DNA of 25,692 nucleotides from WQZF01 sp031556405. Lineage in GTDB: Bacteria; Pseudomonadota; Gammaproteobacteria; Burkholderiales; Rhodocyclaceae. Location: NCBI GenBank assembly GCA_031556405.1, contig JAVBTC010000129.1:1-25692 (forward strand), read 5' to 3'. The notes beneath the pieces are model-generated. The model was not told where the DNA came from, searched no databases, and was given only the letters and a program-made list of their open reading frames with translations. A program made the translations under genes and the position numbers. Of this stretch, positions 15,759 through 22,586 are shown piece after piece. Numbering within the stretch: the stretch's first letter is position 1; every line of letters starts with the position of its first letter.

Positions 15759-15898
15759 CTGGATTCCCGCCTGCGCGGGAATGACGAGGAAAATTTTTCT
15801 TTCCTGCGTAAGTTATACAACCATCCAAGCGGCCGAAGCGTTGCTGGTCTTCACGGTCGCTTATCGCTCCCGTCATTCCCGCGCAGGCGGGAATCCAG
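15759..15898. repeat. REP-like palindrome pair in inverted orientation
   Basis: A 27-base sequence at 15759-15785 recurs as its exact reverse complement at 15872-15898. Each copy is itself a palindrome around ATTCCCGC and GCGGGAAT. The 86 bases between them contain no gene. The pair resembles REP/BIME elements and the ATTCCC-GGGAAT (dRS3-like) repeats of betaproteobacteria. It may also fold in the yheS 3' region and end or stabilise the transcript. It lies in the only gene-free stretch over 300 bases in the window (15713-16022). Confidence 0.9.
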
Positions 15899-15943
15899 AA
15901 GGCGGCAATTGTTCCGTCAACTTCCTCGATGGAAAAGTCGGTT

Positions 15944-15996
15944 AAATAATTATTCCGTAAAACTCTCTACGGTAGCGAATCTATATTTTTTATAGA
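15944..15996. repeat. AT-rich intergenic element with CTAC-GTAGC core and small hairpin
   Basis: CTCTACGGTAGCGAAT (15965-15980) runs into an AT hairpin, TCTATA-TTTTT-TATAGA (15980-15996). A similar arrangement lies at 22457-22494. It sits between the convergent yheS and ppsR genes and may act as a transcription end signal for either. The call rests on resemblance between copies in this window only. Confidence 0.45.
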
Positions 15997-16022
15997 ATGG
16001 AAAATAAGGGGCGTCGTCGCGC

Positions 16023-16859
16023 TCAACGGAACGCCGCACGCTCCAGCCGGATTTCCTGCATCACCGTGGTCGAGATTTCCTCGATCGATGTGGTCGACGA
16101 GTCGAGCCCGCGGATGCCTTCGCGTGTCAGCAGTGTGTCCGCCGCGCGCACTTCGAAGCGGCAGTTATCCAGCGACGCGTAATGGCTGGCGGGGCGGCGC
16201 TCCCCGCGGATCTGCGCCAGGCGTTCGGGCTGGATCGTCAGGCCGAAAAGTTTGGGGCGGTGGTTCTTCAGCGCGCCGGGTAGCTGGTTGCGCTCGAAAT
16301 CTTCCGGAATCAGCGGAAAATTCGCGGCCTTCAGGCCGAACTGGATTGCCAGGTAGAGCGAAGTCGGTGTTTTGCCGCAGCGCGAGACGCCGACCAGGAT
16401 CACGTCGGCTTCTTCCAGGTCGCTGTCGGTAACGCCGTCGTCGTGGGCGAAGGTGTAGTTGATCGCTTCGATCCGGTTCTTGTAGTCGGAACTGTCGGTC
16501 AGGCCGTGCGAGCGGCCCATCGCGTGCGTCGAGCGCACGCCGAGTTCGGCTTCCAGCGGCGCGACGAAGGTTTCGATCAGTGACAGGCACAGCGCGTCGA
16601 CGTTATGCACGATCGCCGTCAGTTCGGGGGAAACCAGCGTGGTGAATACCAGTGGCCGGCTGCCGCTTCTTTCTTTTTCGGCAACGATCCGCACCACCGC
16701 CTCGCGCGCTTTTTCCGTGGAATTGACGAAGGGAATCCGGATCTGGCGGAAGCGCACGCCCTCGAACTGTGTCAGGAGACTATGCCCGAGCGCTTCGGCG
16801 GTGATGCCGGTGCCGTCGGAAATGTAGAAGACGGTGCGTGAGATCGGGGCGTCGTTCAT
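16023..16859 (-). CDS. ppsR: Phosphoenolpyruvate synthase regulatory protein (PSRP, DUF299)
   Basis: The protein has 278 residues, normal for the family. It is a bifunctional enzyme that inactivates PEP synthase by ADP-dependent phosphorylation and reactivates it by Pi-dependent pyrophosphorylation, in the cytosol. The start SRTVFYISDGTGITAEALGH is the family signature. The P-loop is GVSRCGKT (residues 157-164), followed by TPTSLYLA and NFPLIPEDFE. The DUF299 family also contains PDK regulators (PDRP), but the proteobacterial setting and sequence favour PSRP. The start at 16859 is the first Met; only a weak GGAA site precedes it. The ppsA gene often lies next door in this group, but here the upstream neighbour is suhB, 31 bases away. 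Confidence 0.93.
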   Translation of the reverse strand: MNDAPISRTVFYISDGTGITAEALGHSLLTQFEGVRFRQIRIPFVNSTEKAREAVVRIVAEKERSGSRPLVFTTLVSPELTAIVHNVDALCLSLIETFVAPLEAELGVRSTHAMGRSHGLTDSSDYKNRIEAINYTFAHDDGVTDSDLEEADVILVGVSRCGKTPTSLYLAIQFGLKAANFPLIPEDFERNQLPGALKNHRPKLFGLTIQPERLAQIRGERRPASHYASLDNCRFEVRAADTLLTREGIRGLDSSTTSIEEISTTVMQEIRLERAAFR

Positions 16860-16890
16860 TTTTTTCCGGTGTCAGTGGTACCCGCGGCGT

Positions 16891-17703
16891 CTATGCCGGC
16901 AGTGCCGCGCTGCGCCGCGCGCCGACGATTTTCAGGAGCGGCGCGAACACCTTCGGCGTGCCGGCGATGAGGTTGCCGTATTTCAGATAGTCCGCTTCGC
17001 CGGAAAGGTCGGAAACGAGTCCGCCGGCTTCGGTGATCAGCAGCGAACCGGCGGCGATGTCCCACGGCGACAGGCCGAATTCCCAGAAGCCGTCCATCCG
17101 CCCGCAGGCGATCCAGGCCAGGTCGAGCGCGGCGGCGCCGGGACGGCGGATGCCGGACGATTGTTCGCACAGTTCGCGGAAGATGGAGAGGTAGGCATCC
17201 ATATGATCGAAGTTGCGATATGGAAAGCCGGTACCGATCAGCGCGTCGGAGAGGCGCGCGCATCGGGAAACGCGGATGCGGCGGTCGTTGAGAAAGGCGC
17301 CGCTGCCCTTGCTGGCGGTAAACAGTTCGTTGCGGTTCGGGTCGAAAACCACCGCCTGCGTGATCTGCCCGCGCTGCGCCAGGGCGATGGAAATCGCGTA
17401 TTGCGGCATGCCGTGGATGAAATTCGTCGTGCCGTCGAGCGGGTCGATGATCCACTGGTATTCCGGGATGGCGTCGCCGGAAGTTCCGGAAACCCCGGAT
17501 TCTTCGGCAAGGATCGCGTAATTGGGGTACGTCTCGCGCAGGGTTTCGATGATCACGTTTTCCGCCGCGCGGTCGACCTCGGTGACGTAATCGTTCTGGC
17601 GTTTGCTGGTCACTTCGAGCAGCGACAGATCGAGCGCGGCGCGGTTGATGAGTTGCGCGGCGCGGCGCGCGGCCTTGACGGCGATGTTGAGCGTGGGGTG
17701 CAT
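16891..17703 (-). CDS. suhB: Inositol-1-monophosphatase family protein SuhB
   Basis: The protein has 270 residues, as in E. coli SuhB. It is a Mg-dependent phosphatase active on inositol phosphates; E. coli SuhB also joins rRNA antitermination complexes. Metal-site motifs are ILAEESG (Glu67/Glu68), DPLDGTTNF (Asp87, Asp90) and SPWDIAAGSLLITEAGG near residues 222-238. The start at 17703 (MHPTLNIAVKAARRA) matches the family; no clear ribosome-binding site is seen. It is followed 31 bases later by ppsR and may be cotranscribed with it. In E. coli suhB lies next to divergent trmJ; here trmJ is about 3.9 kb away, with four genes between. Confidence 0.95.
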   Translation of the reverse strand: MHPTLNIAVKAARRAAQLINRAALDLSLLEVTSKRQNDYVTEVDRAAENVIIETLRETYPNYAILAEESGVSGTSGDAIPEYQWIIDPLDGTTNFIHGMPQYAISIALAQRGQITQAVVFDPNRNELFTASKGSGAFLNDRRIRVSRCARLSDALIGTGFPYRNFDHMDAYLSIFRELCEQSSGIRRPGAAALDLAWIACGRMDGFWEFGLSPWDIAAGSLLITEAGGLVSDLSGEADYLKYGNLIAGTPKVFAPLLKIVGARRSAALPA

Positions 17704-17921
17704 GGTGTTTCGTCTGTAGGTAAGATGCGTTTCGGGTGCGCGGCAGGCACGGTTTTTTCGCCGCCCTTGAGGAAAAACAGGACATTCTATATGAACTCCG
17801 AACCCCGGTCCCTTTTGCCGGGCGGTTGCGCGGATGCCGTCATTGCACGCAACCCCGCGCGCAGTCTCGTGCTCAGTCTCATCTTTTGCGCGTTTTTGCG
17901 TATTTTTCCGTGCCGGCGCAC

Positions 17922-18293
17922 ATGCTTATGGATCAATGGCTGGCCCTGCTGCTGACCTGGGCGATCGAAATACCCCTGCTGCTCCGGTTCAATCGCCGCC
18001 AGCCGCAACCGCGATCCTGGCGGTACGCGGCATGCATCGGCCTGCTGGCGAGCGGCGTGACGCATCCGTTCGCCTGGCGGGCGATGCTGGTGTTCGCGGA
18101 ATCGCCATGGCAGGCGCTGGCGTGGATCGAGACAGCGGTGGTGCTGGTTGAAGCGGCGCTGTACCGGCTGCTGCTGTTCCGGTCGGCGGGAGAGGGATTG
18201 CGGGCAGTGTGGGCGTCGCTGGCATGCAATGGCGCTTCCACGCTGGCGGGGATATTTCTTTCCTTCGCGTTCTGGTCTTTCAGGATCATCTGA
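17922..18293 (+). CDS. Small polytopic membrane protein, unknown function
   Basis: A 123-residue protein with about four hydrophobic helices: MDQWLALLLTWAIEIPLLL at the start, YAACIGLLASGVTHPFAW, ALAWIETAVVLVEAALYRLL, and a last helix ending AGIFLSFAFWSFRII. The layout resembles small uncharacterised inner-membrane proteins of proteobacteria; I cannot name the family. The start at 17922 (or MDQW at 17928) begins just before the first helix. The frame is open to 17736, but that extension is Arg-rich and unlike the rest. No good ribosome-binding site is seen. Its stop overlaps the stop of the convergent Cys-rich gene by 8 bases. Confidence 0.65.
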   Translation: MLMDQWLALLLTWAIEIPLLLRFNRRQPQPRSWRYAACIGLLASGVTHPFAWRAMLVFAESPWQALAWIETAVVLVEAALYRLLLFRSAGEGLRAVWASLACNGASTLAGIFLSFAFWSFRII

Positions 18294-19107
18294 ACATCTG
18301 TTTCAGCTTTTCCTGCGTCGCGGCTTTTTTGAAGTGCCGTTCCACGGTTTGGGGAACGCAGCGCAATTCGTTGCGGATGGGGTAGGCTTGGCCTCCCGTC
18401 CATTTGGGCCTTTGGAGTTCCAGGGGCTGGTTTTTGCATCGGCCGGGATAAGGGCGTGTGCCCGTGCGCGTCTGCGCCGCCACGGTGCATGCGTCGCCTT
18501 CCTTCTTGTTCTGGCAATAGGCATCCACGACGGGAGTGCTGATTTCCGGGCACAGGGCGGCGACCGAGAGGTTCTTTTTCTCTTCCTGTTCGGCCTTGGC
18601 GATTTTGTCTTCGCACGCGGCGACGAGTTTGTAATCGACGGTGCCGATGTCCGACAGCACGACGGCGAAACCTTTCTTCAAATACCTTGGAGCTTCTCCA
18701 CGCGGGCGCTCTACCGTATCGATTCCTTCGTCTTGCAGCCGGCGGATATCTTCCGCCTTGAACGGATTATCGACGATCCGAAACCCCCTGCCGAGGCAAA
18801 ACAGCTGGACGGGAATGAATTCGCGCGACGGCGACAAATCCTGGCGGTATTCAAACGCCGGACGGCGCGCGCATACTCCCTCGCCGCCGTCGATCAGCGC
18901 CTCCGGCATCGCGCATGAATCGTATTGCTTTTTGCCGAGGCAGAACTGGTCCGCCTCGTCGAATGCGTTGCTGTCTTGCATGCGTTTGCGCACGGTTTCT
19001 TCCGCCGGCGTGTAGATCATCGCGTCGGCCCGTGCCGCCGTGACCATGAGGCCGAGCACGGCCAGCGCGCAAAAATGGATACAGGGTTTTCCGGCATTGA
19101 AGAACAT
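18286..19107 (-). CDS. Secreted cysteine-rich protein with a duplicated four-cysteine module
   Basis: I do not recognise a named family. The 273-residue protein has a signal peptide (residues 1-28, ending AARADA), then ten cysteines. Two modules share the same layout: Cys56-x8-Cys65, Cys79, Cys104; and Cys198-x8-Cys207, Cys224, Cys250. Both begin C-x2-KK-x2-D-x-C, and the last two cysteines are 24 and 25 residues apart. Two more cysteines (165, 186) lie between the modules. The even count suggests periplasmic disulfides. It follows the FGE-like gene by 30 bases and is probably cotranscribed with it. It contains no CxPxR sulfatase motif; CVPQT (250-254) is only a near miss. The stop overlaps the convergent membrane-protein gene by 8 bases. 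Confidence 0.8.
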   Translation of the reverse strand: MFFNAGKPCIHFCALAVLGLMVTAARADAMIYTPAEETVRKRMQDSNAFDEADQFCLGKKQYDSCAMPEALIDGGEGVCARRPAFEYRQDLSPSREFIPVQLFCLGRGFRIVDNPFKAEDIRRLQDEGIDTVERPRGEAPRYLKKGFAVVLSDIGTVDYKLVAACEDKIAKAEQEEKKNLSVAALCPEISTPVVDAYCQNKKEGDACTVAAQTRTGTRPYPGRCKNQPLELQRPKWTGGQAYPIRNELRCVPQTVERHFKKAATQEKLKQMFR

Positions 19108-19137
19108 GGGTTTCGTGTCCGTTCGGGGAGAATGGAG

Positions 19138-20406
19138 TCAGGGCAGGGTTCTGGCGATGCGGAAACCCTTGACCCGCAGAAAATGGCGGTCGCCGGGTTC
19201 TTCCCCGACGCCGCGGTGGCCGATCAGGCGGTGGACGTTCGCTTCGGACAGCGGCATGAAGGTTCCGCCGCCACGCACCACGCGCCGCGCGCACGAACCG
19301 GTATCCGAAGGGGGCTGCAATCCCGGCTCCGGTTCCCGGCAATCCTCCACCCATTCCAGCACCTGGCTATACAACTCGTAGGATGGCTGTTCTTCCGGGG
19401 ACTCCAGGGCGCGGCGTGCCGCATATTCCCATTCGGCTTCGCTGGGAAGGCGGTAGTGCCTGCCCGTTTTCCGGTTCAGCCAGGGCAGGTATTGTTCCGT
19501 GATGTCCCGCCAGGAAACGAACGCGACCGCACGGTCGCCGCGTGAGGCTTTTTCTCCGAATCCGTAGTGGCCGGATTGCCATGGGCTGGGCGGAATGTAG
19601 GCGCAGCCGCCGTCGAGCGCGCAGGCGTCCCAGTCGTCGTAGGTGACGGCGGTTCTGCCGATTTCGAATGCCGGCAAGCTGACGCGGCGCTGCGGGCCGC
19701 CGGTGCAGCCTTCTTCCAGGTCACCCGGCCGGAAGCGTTCCGTTGCTTCGCAGCCCATCAGGAAATTGCCCGCTGGCATGGCGAGCATTTCGGGCGCGAC
19801 GGACGCGGACGCCAGTTTTTGCCGCAGGCGCTGCTCGGCCAGGGCGGAGAAGCGCTGTTTATCCGGCGTCAGCGTCAACAGATGATCGGGCTCCGGTTTC
19901 GATTCAAAACGAAAACGCGGCGGCCCGGCGACGAAACGGCCCTCGCCGCGGGCGTACAGTTCCAGCGTATCGTTCAGCGGCAGAACGGCCTCGACGACAT
20001 AAGGGCCGTCCAGCATTTCATGCGCGAAGGGTTTGTTGCCGGTGCCGACGGTGCCGGCCTTGCGGCCGTTGATCCATATCGCGGCCCCTTCCGGCGCCTG
20101 TACGTAGAGATTGGCGTCGGGAACCGGCTTGCCGGCTTCGTCGATCAGATCCCATTGCCCGTTGGGGTATTGGGCCAGAACGTATCCCGGCGGCGGATCG
20201 TAGATGGCGTAGAACCATTGGGGAGGAAGCCTGTTTTGCAGCGTCCGGAAAATGAAGCCGGGGCCGGAAGCGAGATCGAAAACGATGGCGAGCAGCAGGA
20301 AACCAAGCACGCCGCCGGCGAGCAGCAGGCTCAGGCGGCGGGACGACATGCGGGCGGAAGTGGTGGAGGTGGTGGAAATGGCGGAAGCAGTGGAAGGATG
20401 GGGCAT
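19138..20406 (-). CDS. Membrane-anchored PEGA-like plus FGE/SUMF1-like domain protein
   Basis: The protein has 422 residues from the chosen ATG. A Ser/Thr-rich N-terminal tail is followed by one membrane helix (about 25-43). A PEGA-like beta domain follows (about 97-155, with APEGAAIWINGRKAGTVGTG). The C-terminal FGE/SUMF1 fold (about 208-420) shows MPAGNFLMGCE, AFEIGRTAVTYDDWDAC, FVSWRDI, RLPSEAEWEYAAR (319-331), EWVEDC and RVVRGGGTF. True formylglycine-generating enzymes have a C-terminal pair of copper-binding cysteines; the matching stretch here (380-420) has none, so catalysis is doubtful. Many such proteins are instead ligand-binding or assembly factors. The start is uncertain: 20406 is preferred, with 20349 or 20454 also possible; none has a Shine-Dalgarno site. 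Confidence 0.85.
   Translation of the reverse strand: MPHPSTASAISTTSTTSARMSSRRLSLLLAGGVLGFLLLAIVFDLASGPGFIFRTLQNRLPPQWFYAIYDPPPGYVLAQYPNGQWDLIDEAGKPVPDANLYVQAPEGAAIWINGRKAGTVGTGNKPFAHEMLDGPYVVEAVLPLNDTLELYARGEGRFVAGPPRFRFESKPEPDHLLTLTPDKQRFSALAEQRLRQKLASASVAPEMLAMPAGNFLMGCEATERFRPGDLEEGCTGGPQRRVSLPAFEIGRTAVTYDDWDACALDGGCAYIPPSPWQSGHYGFGEKASRGDRAVAFVSWRDITEQYLPWLNRKTGRHYRLPSEAEWEYAARRALESPEEQPSYELYSQVLEWVEDCREPEPGLQPPSDTGSCARRVVRGGGTFMPLSEANVHRLIGHRGVGEEPGDRHFLRVKGFRIARTLP
20356..20394. repeat. GGTGGA/GGTGGT-type repeat in the N-terminal tail of the FGE-like gene
   Basis: Imperfect 3- and 6-base units encode STASAISTTSTTS directly after the start codon. It lies just before the membrane helix, so it lengthens only the cytosolic tail. 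It is the same kind of sequence as in the tkt tail and the coiled-coil spacer. Confidence 0.65.
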
Positions 20407-20484
20407 TTGCGCGGATACCACGAACCGTGTGGGTAATTTGGGAGAAAATAGCATATTCTGCCGCGTGTTTTTATTCCTTCCGCA

Positions 20485-21615
20485 ATGAATCCGCATCACA
20501 GTTCCGATTATGGTCCCGAACCCCGTCATGAATGGCAAAGCCTCGTATTGGGCGCGGGCCATGGCGTGCACGATTTCATTTCCGCCTGGGTCGTGGTTCA
20601 CGCGGCGCGTGAATCGGACCTCTTCTGGGTATTGGCGGGATACAACGCAATGGCATTCGCCATGCAGCCGTTGTGGGGATTCCTCGTCGACCGTTACGCT
20701 GCTGCGCGCCCGGCCGCCTGCATCGGACTGGCGGGCGCGTTGTCGGTGTTTCTCGCGCCGGCCGGATTTCTTGCCGTCCTGTGCCAGGGATTTTTTTCCG
20801 CGCTTTTCCACGTTGGAGCCGGCGCCTGGGCGGCGCGGCTGCCCAGGCCGCAGATCGGCATGGGCATTTTTGCCGCTCCGGGCGTGCTGGGGCTGGCCTT
20901 GGGCACGGTGGCGGCGCTTTCCGGGTGGCAGTGCCAAATAGCGGTGACGGGGGCGCTGGCGGCGGTGTTGGTGATATTGGCGGCAACGGCCGCGTTCAAC
21001 CGGGTTCCGGGCGTTCGCGGCGAGAAAAAGGAGGGACCCGGCTCCGTTTCCGGGCTCTCCATTCCCTCACCGGCGCTGCGGGGCGTCGTGTCCGGAATGC
21101 TTGCTTTTGCGGCGGTAACGGCGGTATTCGCGACGGCATCGCGTTCTTCCCTATGGCTGTCGTTGCAGGAACGTATCGCGCACGATCCGGGCTTGATCGT
21201 TCTGATCGGGGGAATCGCCTGTGCCGGAAAATTCGTCGGCGGGCTCGGCAGCCATTGTTTCGGGGCGCGGCGCTGGATCGCCGGGGCCGCGCTGGCAATG
21301 CCGTTGTTGTGGCTTCTGGCGGGAAAATTCTATTTCCTCGGCCTGGCGGCGGTATTGCTGCTGCAATCCCTCGTGCCGCCGCTGTGGCGGATCGTGGACG
21401 AGCGTCTTCCAGGCAACCCCGCGGTTGCCACGGGCATCAGCCTGGGATTCGCCTTCGCGCTCGGCGGGCTGCCGGCGCTGTCCGGAATACGCCTGCCGGC
21501 GGAGGCGCTGCTCGGAATGCTGATCGTGTGCCTGTTGCTTTGCGCATCGGTCCGGCCGGAGGCACGCGATCCTTCCACCGTGCCTTCCACCATGTTCCGT
21601 TTCAAAAAAATCTGA
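20485..21615 (+). CDS. Major facilitator superfamily transporter
   Basis: A 376-residue membrane protein with about 11-12 hydrophobic helices and a polar central loop (near residues 172-192). GAGHGVHDFISAWVV in the first helix and the loop WGFLVDRYAAARP between helices 2 and 3 fit the MFS motif A position. The general look is that of fosmidomycin-resistance-type MFS proteins, but the substrate cannot be told. The start at 20485 is the first Met; no Shine-Dalgarno site is visible. It is divergent from the FGE-like gene, with about 80 bases between starts. It ends 16 bases before trmJ, so the two may be cotranscribed. Confidence 0.85.
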   Translation: MNPHHSSDYGPEPRHEWQSLVLGAGHGVHDFISAWVVVHAARESDLFWVLAGYNAMAFAMQPLWGFLVDRYAAARPAACIGLAGALSVFLAPAGFLAVLCQGFFSALFHVGAGAWAARLPRPQIGMGIFAAPGVLGLALGTVAALSGWQCQIAVTGALAAVLVILAATAAFNRVPGVRGEKKEGPGSVSGLSIPSPALRGVVSGMLAFAAVTAVFATASRSSLWLSLQERIAHDPGLIVLIGGIACAGKFVGGLGSHCFGARRWIAGAALAMPLLWLLAGKFYFLGLAAVLLLQSLVPPLWRIVDERLPGNPAVATGISLGFAFALGGLPALSGIRLPAEALLGMLIVCLLLCASVRPEARDPSTVPSTMFRFKKI

Positions 21616-21631
21616 AGAAAGGCCATTCATC

Positions 21632-22405
21632 GTGTCAGCGCTGCTCGACCGCGTCGTCGTCGTCCTCTGTCGCACCAGCCATCCCGGCAATATCGGCGCG
21701 GCGGCGCGGGCGATGAAGACGATGGGAATTTCCCGCCTGCGGCTGGTGGCGCCGCGCTGTTGCTTTCCGCATCCCGACGCCAGCGCGCGCGCCGCCGGCG
21801 CCGACGATGTTCTCGCGGCGGCGGAGATTTACCCCGATCTCGGCGCGGCGCTGGCCGGCAGCGTGTACACGCTCGCGCTCTCCGCGCGGGGCCGCGACCT
21901 CGGCCCGGAAACGACGGATGCACGCGCCGCCGCGCTGCATTTGTGCGCATTCGCCCGCGAACATGGGGAAGGATCGCTGGCCCTGGTATTCGGCAACGAA
22001 ACCTCCGGTCTTTCCAACGACGAAGTCCAGCGCTGCCGCGCCGCCGCGATGATTCCTTCCGTGCCCGGCTTCAGTTCGCTCAACCTCGGCGCGGCGGTGC
22101 AGATCCTGTGTTACGAACTGCGCCTGGCTTCCTTCGCCCTGGACGGCGCCGTGCCGCCGCTACCGCTCGCGGGCGCCAATCCCTTTTCCTCTCCGCCCGC
22201 CGCGCACGAGGACATCGAGCGTTTCTACGCGCATCTGGAGCGGGTGATGACGATTACCGGCTTTCACGACCCGCAGCGTCCGCGCCGGCTGCTGCCCAAG
22301 CTGCGGCGTCTGTTCGGACGCGCGGCGCTGGAGCGCGATGAGGTCAATATTCTGCGTGGCGTGCTCGACGCGGTGGAGAAATCGATCGATACCGGAGAAA
22401 AGTGA
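21632..22405 (+). CDS. trmJ: tRNA (cytidine/uridine-2'-O-)-methyltransferase TrmJ
   Basis: The protein has 257 residues, close to E. coli TrmJ (246). It is a SPOUT enzyme that methylates the ribose of residue 32 in tRNA anticodon loops using S-adenosylmethionine. Motifs: VVVLCRTSHPGNIGAAARAM at the start, LVFGNETSGLSNDE, and IPSVPGFSSLNLGAAVQIL, which forms the knotted cofactor site. The C-terminal FYAHLERVMTITGF is also typical. The start codon is GTG at 21632 with an AAGAAAGG site 9 bases upstream. It follows the MFS gene closely. It is followed by a gene-free gap (22406-22586) with an AT-rich element and a REP-like hairpin. Confidence 0.94.
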   Translation: MSALLDRVVVVLCRTSHPGNIGAAARAMKTMGISRLRLVAPRCCFPHPDASARAAGADDVLAAAEIYPDLGAALAGSVYTLALSARGRDLGPETTDARAAALHLCAFAREHGEGSLALVFGNETSGLSNDEVQRCRAAAMIPSVPGFSSLNLGAAVQILCYELRLASFALDGAVPPLPLAGANPFSSPPAAHEDIERFYAHLERVMTITGFHDPQRPRRLLPKLRRLFGRAALERDEVNILRGVLDAVEKSIDTGEK

Positions 22406-22456
22406 AGTTCATGCCGAAGGTGTTTTTTCTAATATTGAAATAATTTTTTATTTTAT

Positions 22457-22494
22457 CCGGCTACAGTGGCGAATGTTTAAATTCTTTTAATTTA
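22457..22494. repeat. AT-rich intergenic element with CCGGCTACAGTGGCGAAT core
   Basis: The core (22457-22474) is followed after 3 bases by an AT hairpin, TAAATT-CTTTT-AATTTA (22478-22494). The layout matches the element at 15965-15996, with different stem bases but the same 6-base stem and 5-base loop. The core matches the gap terminator stem (minus strand, 9212-9225) at 13 of 14 positions. It lies between convergent trmJ and the lipoprotein gene. Confidence 0.5.
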
Positions 22495-22528
22495 GAAAAA
22501 CAATGTGGAAAGCAACGGAATAATCCAT

Positions 22529-22560
22529 CCGCGTGGGCAAAGCGCAACGTGCCCACGCGG
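22529..22560. repeat. REP-like perfect hairpin after the lipoprotein gene
   Basis: CCGCGTGGGCA (22529-22539), loop AAGCGCAACG, and the exact complement TGCCCACGCGG (22550-22560). The GTGGGCA-TGCCCAC type is a widespread dispersed palindrome in proteobacteria. No T-run follows on either strand, so it is not a standard terminator, but it could protect the 3' end of the lipoprotein mRNA, which stops at 22587. Confidence 0.8.
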
Positions 22561-22586
22561 ACATCCCTTTTCCCCGTTATTCCGTC

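Noticed and set aside
13763..15820. Long minus-strand open frame of 685 codons opposite yheS
   Set aside because: It is the mirror of a clear ABC-F gene in high-GC sequence; its translation is Arg/Gln/Val-rich with no recognisable motif.
15713..16022. Degraded insertion sequence or small RNA gene in the 310-base gap
   Set aside because: No transposase fragment is readable in any frame; only the REP-like pair and the AT-rich element can be supported, and no promoter-terminator pair defines an RNA gene.
16834..17955. Plus-strand open frame opposite suhB
   Set aside because: It covers a conserved inositol-monophosphatase gene on the other strand and shows no domain of its own.
19138..20406. 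Active sulfatase-maturing enzyme with a sulfatase partner
   Set aside because: The C-terminal cysteine pair is absent and no protein in the window has a CxPxR sulfatase motif.
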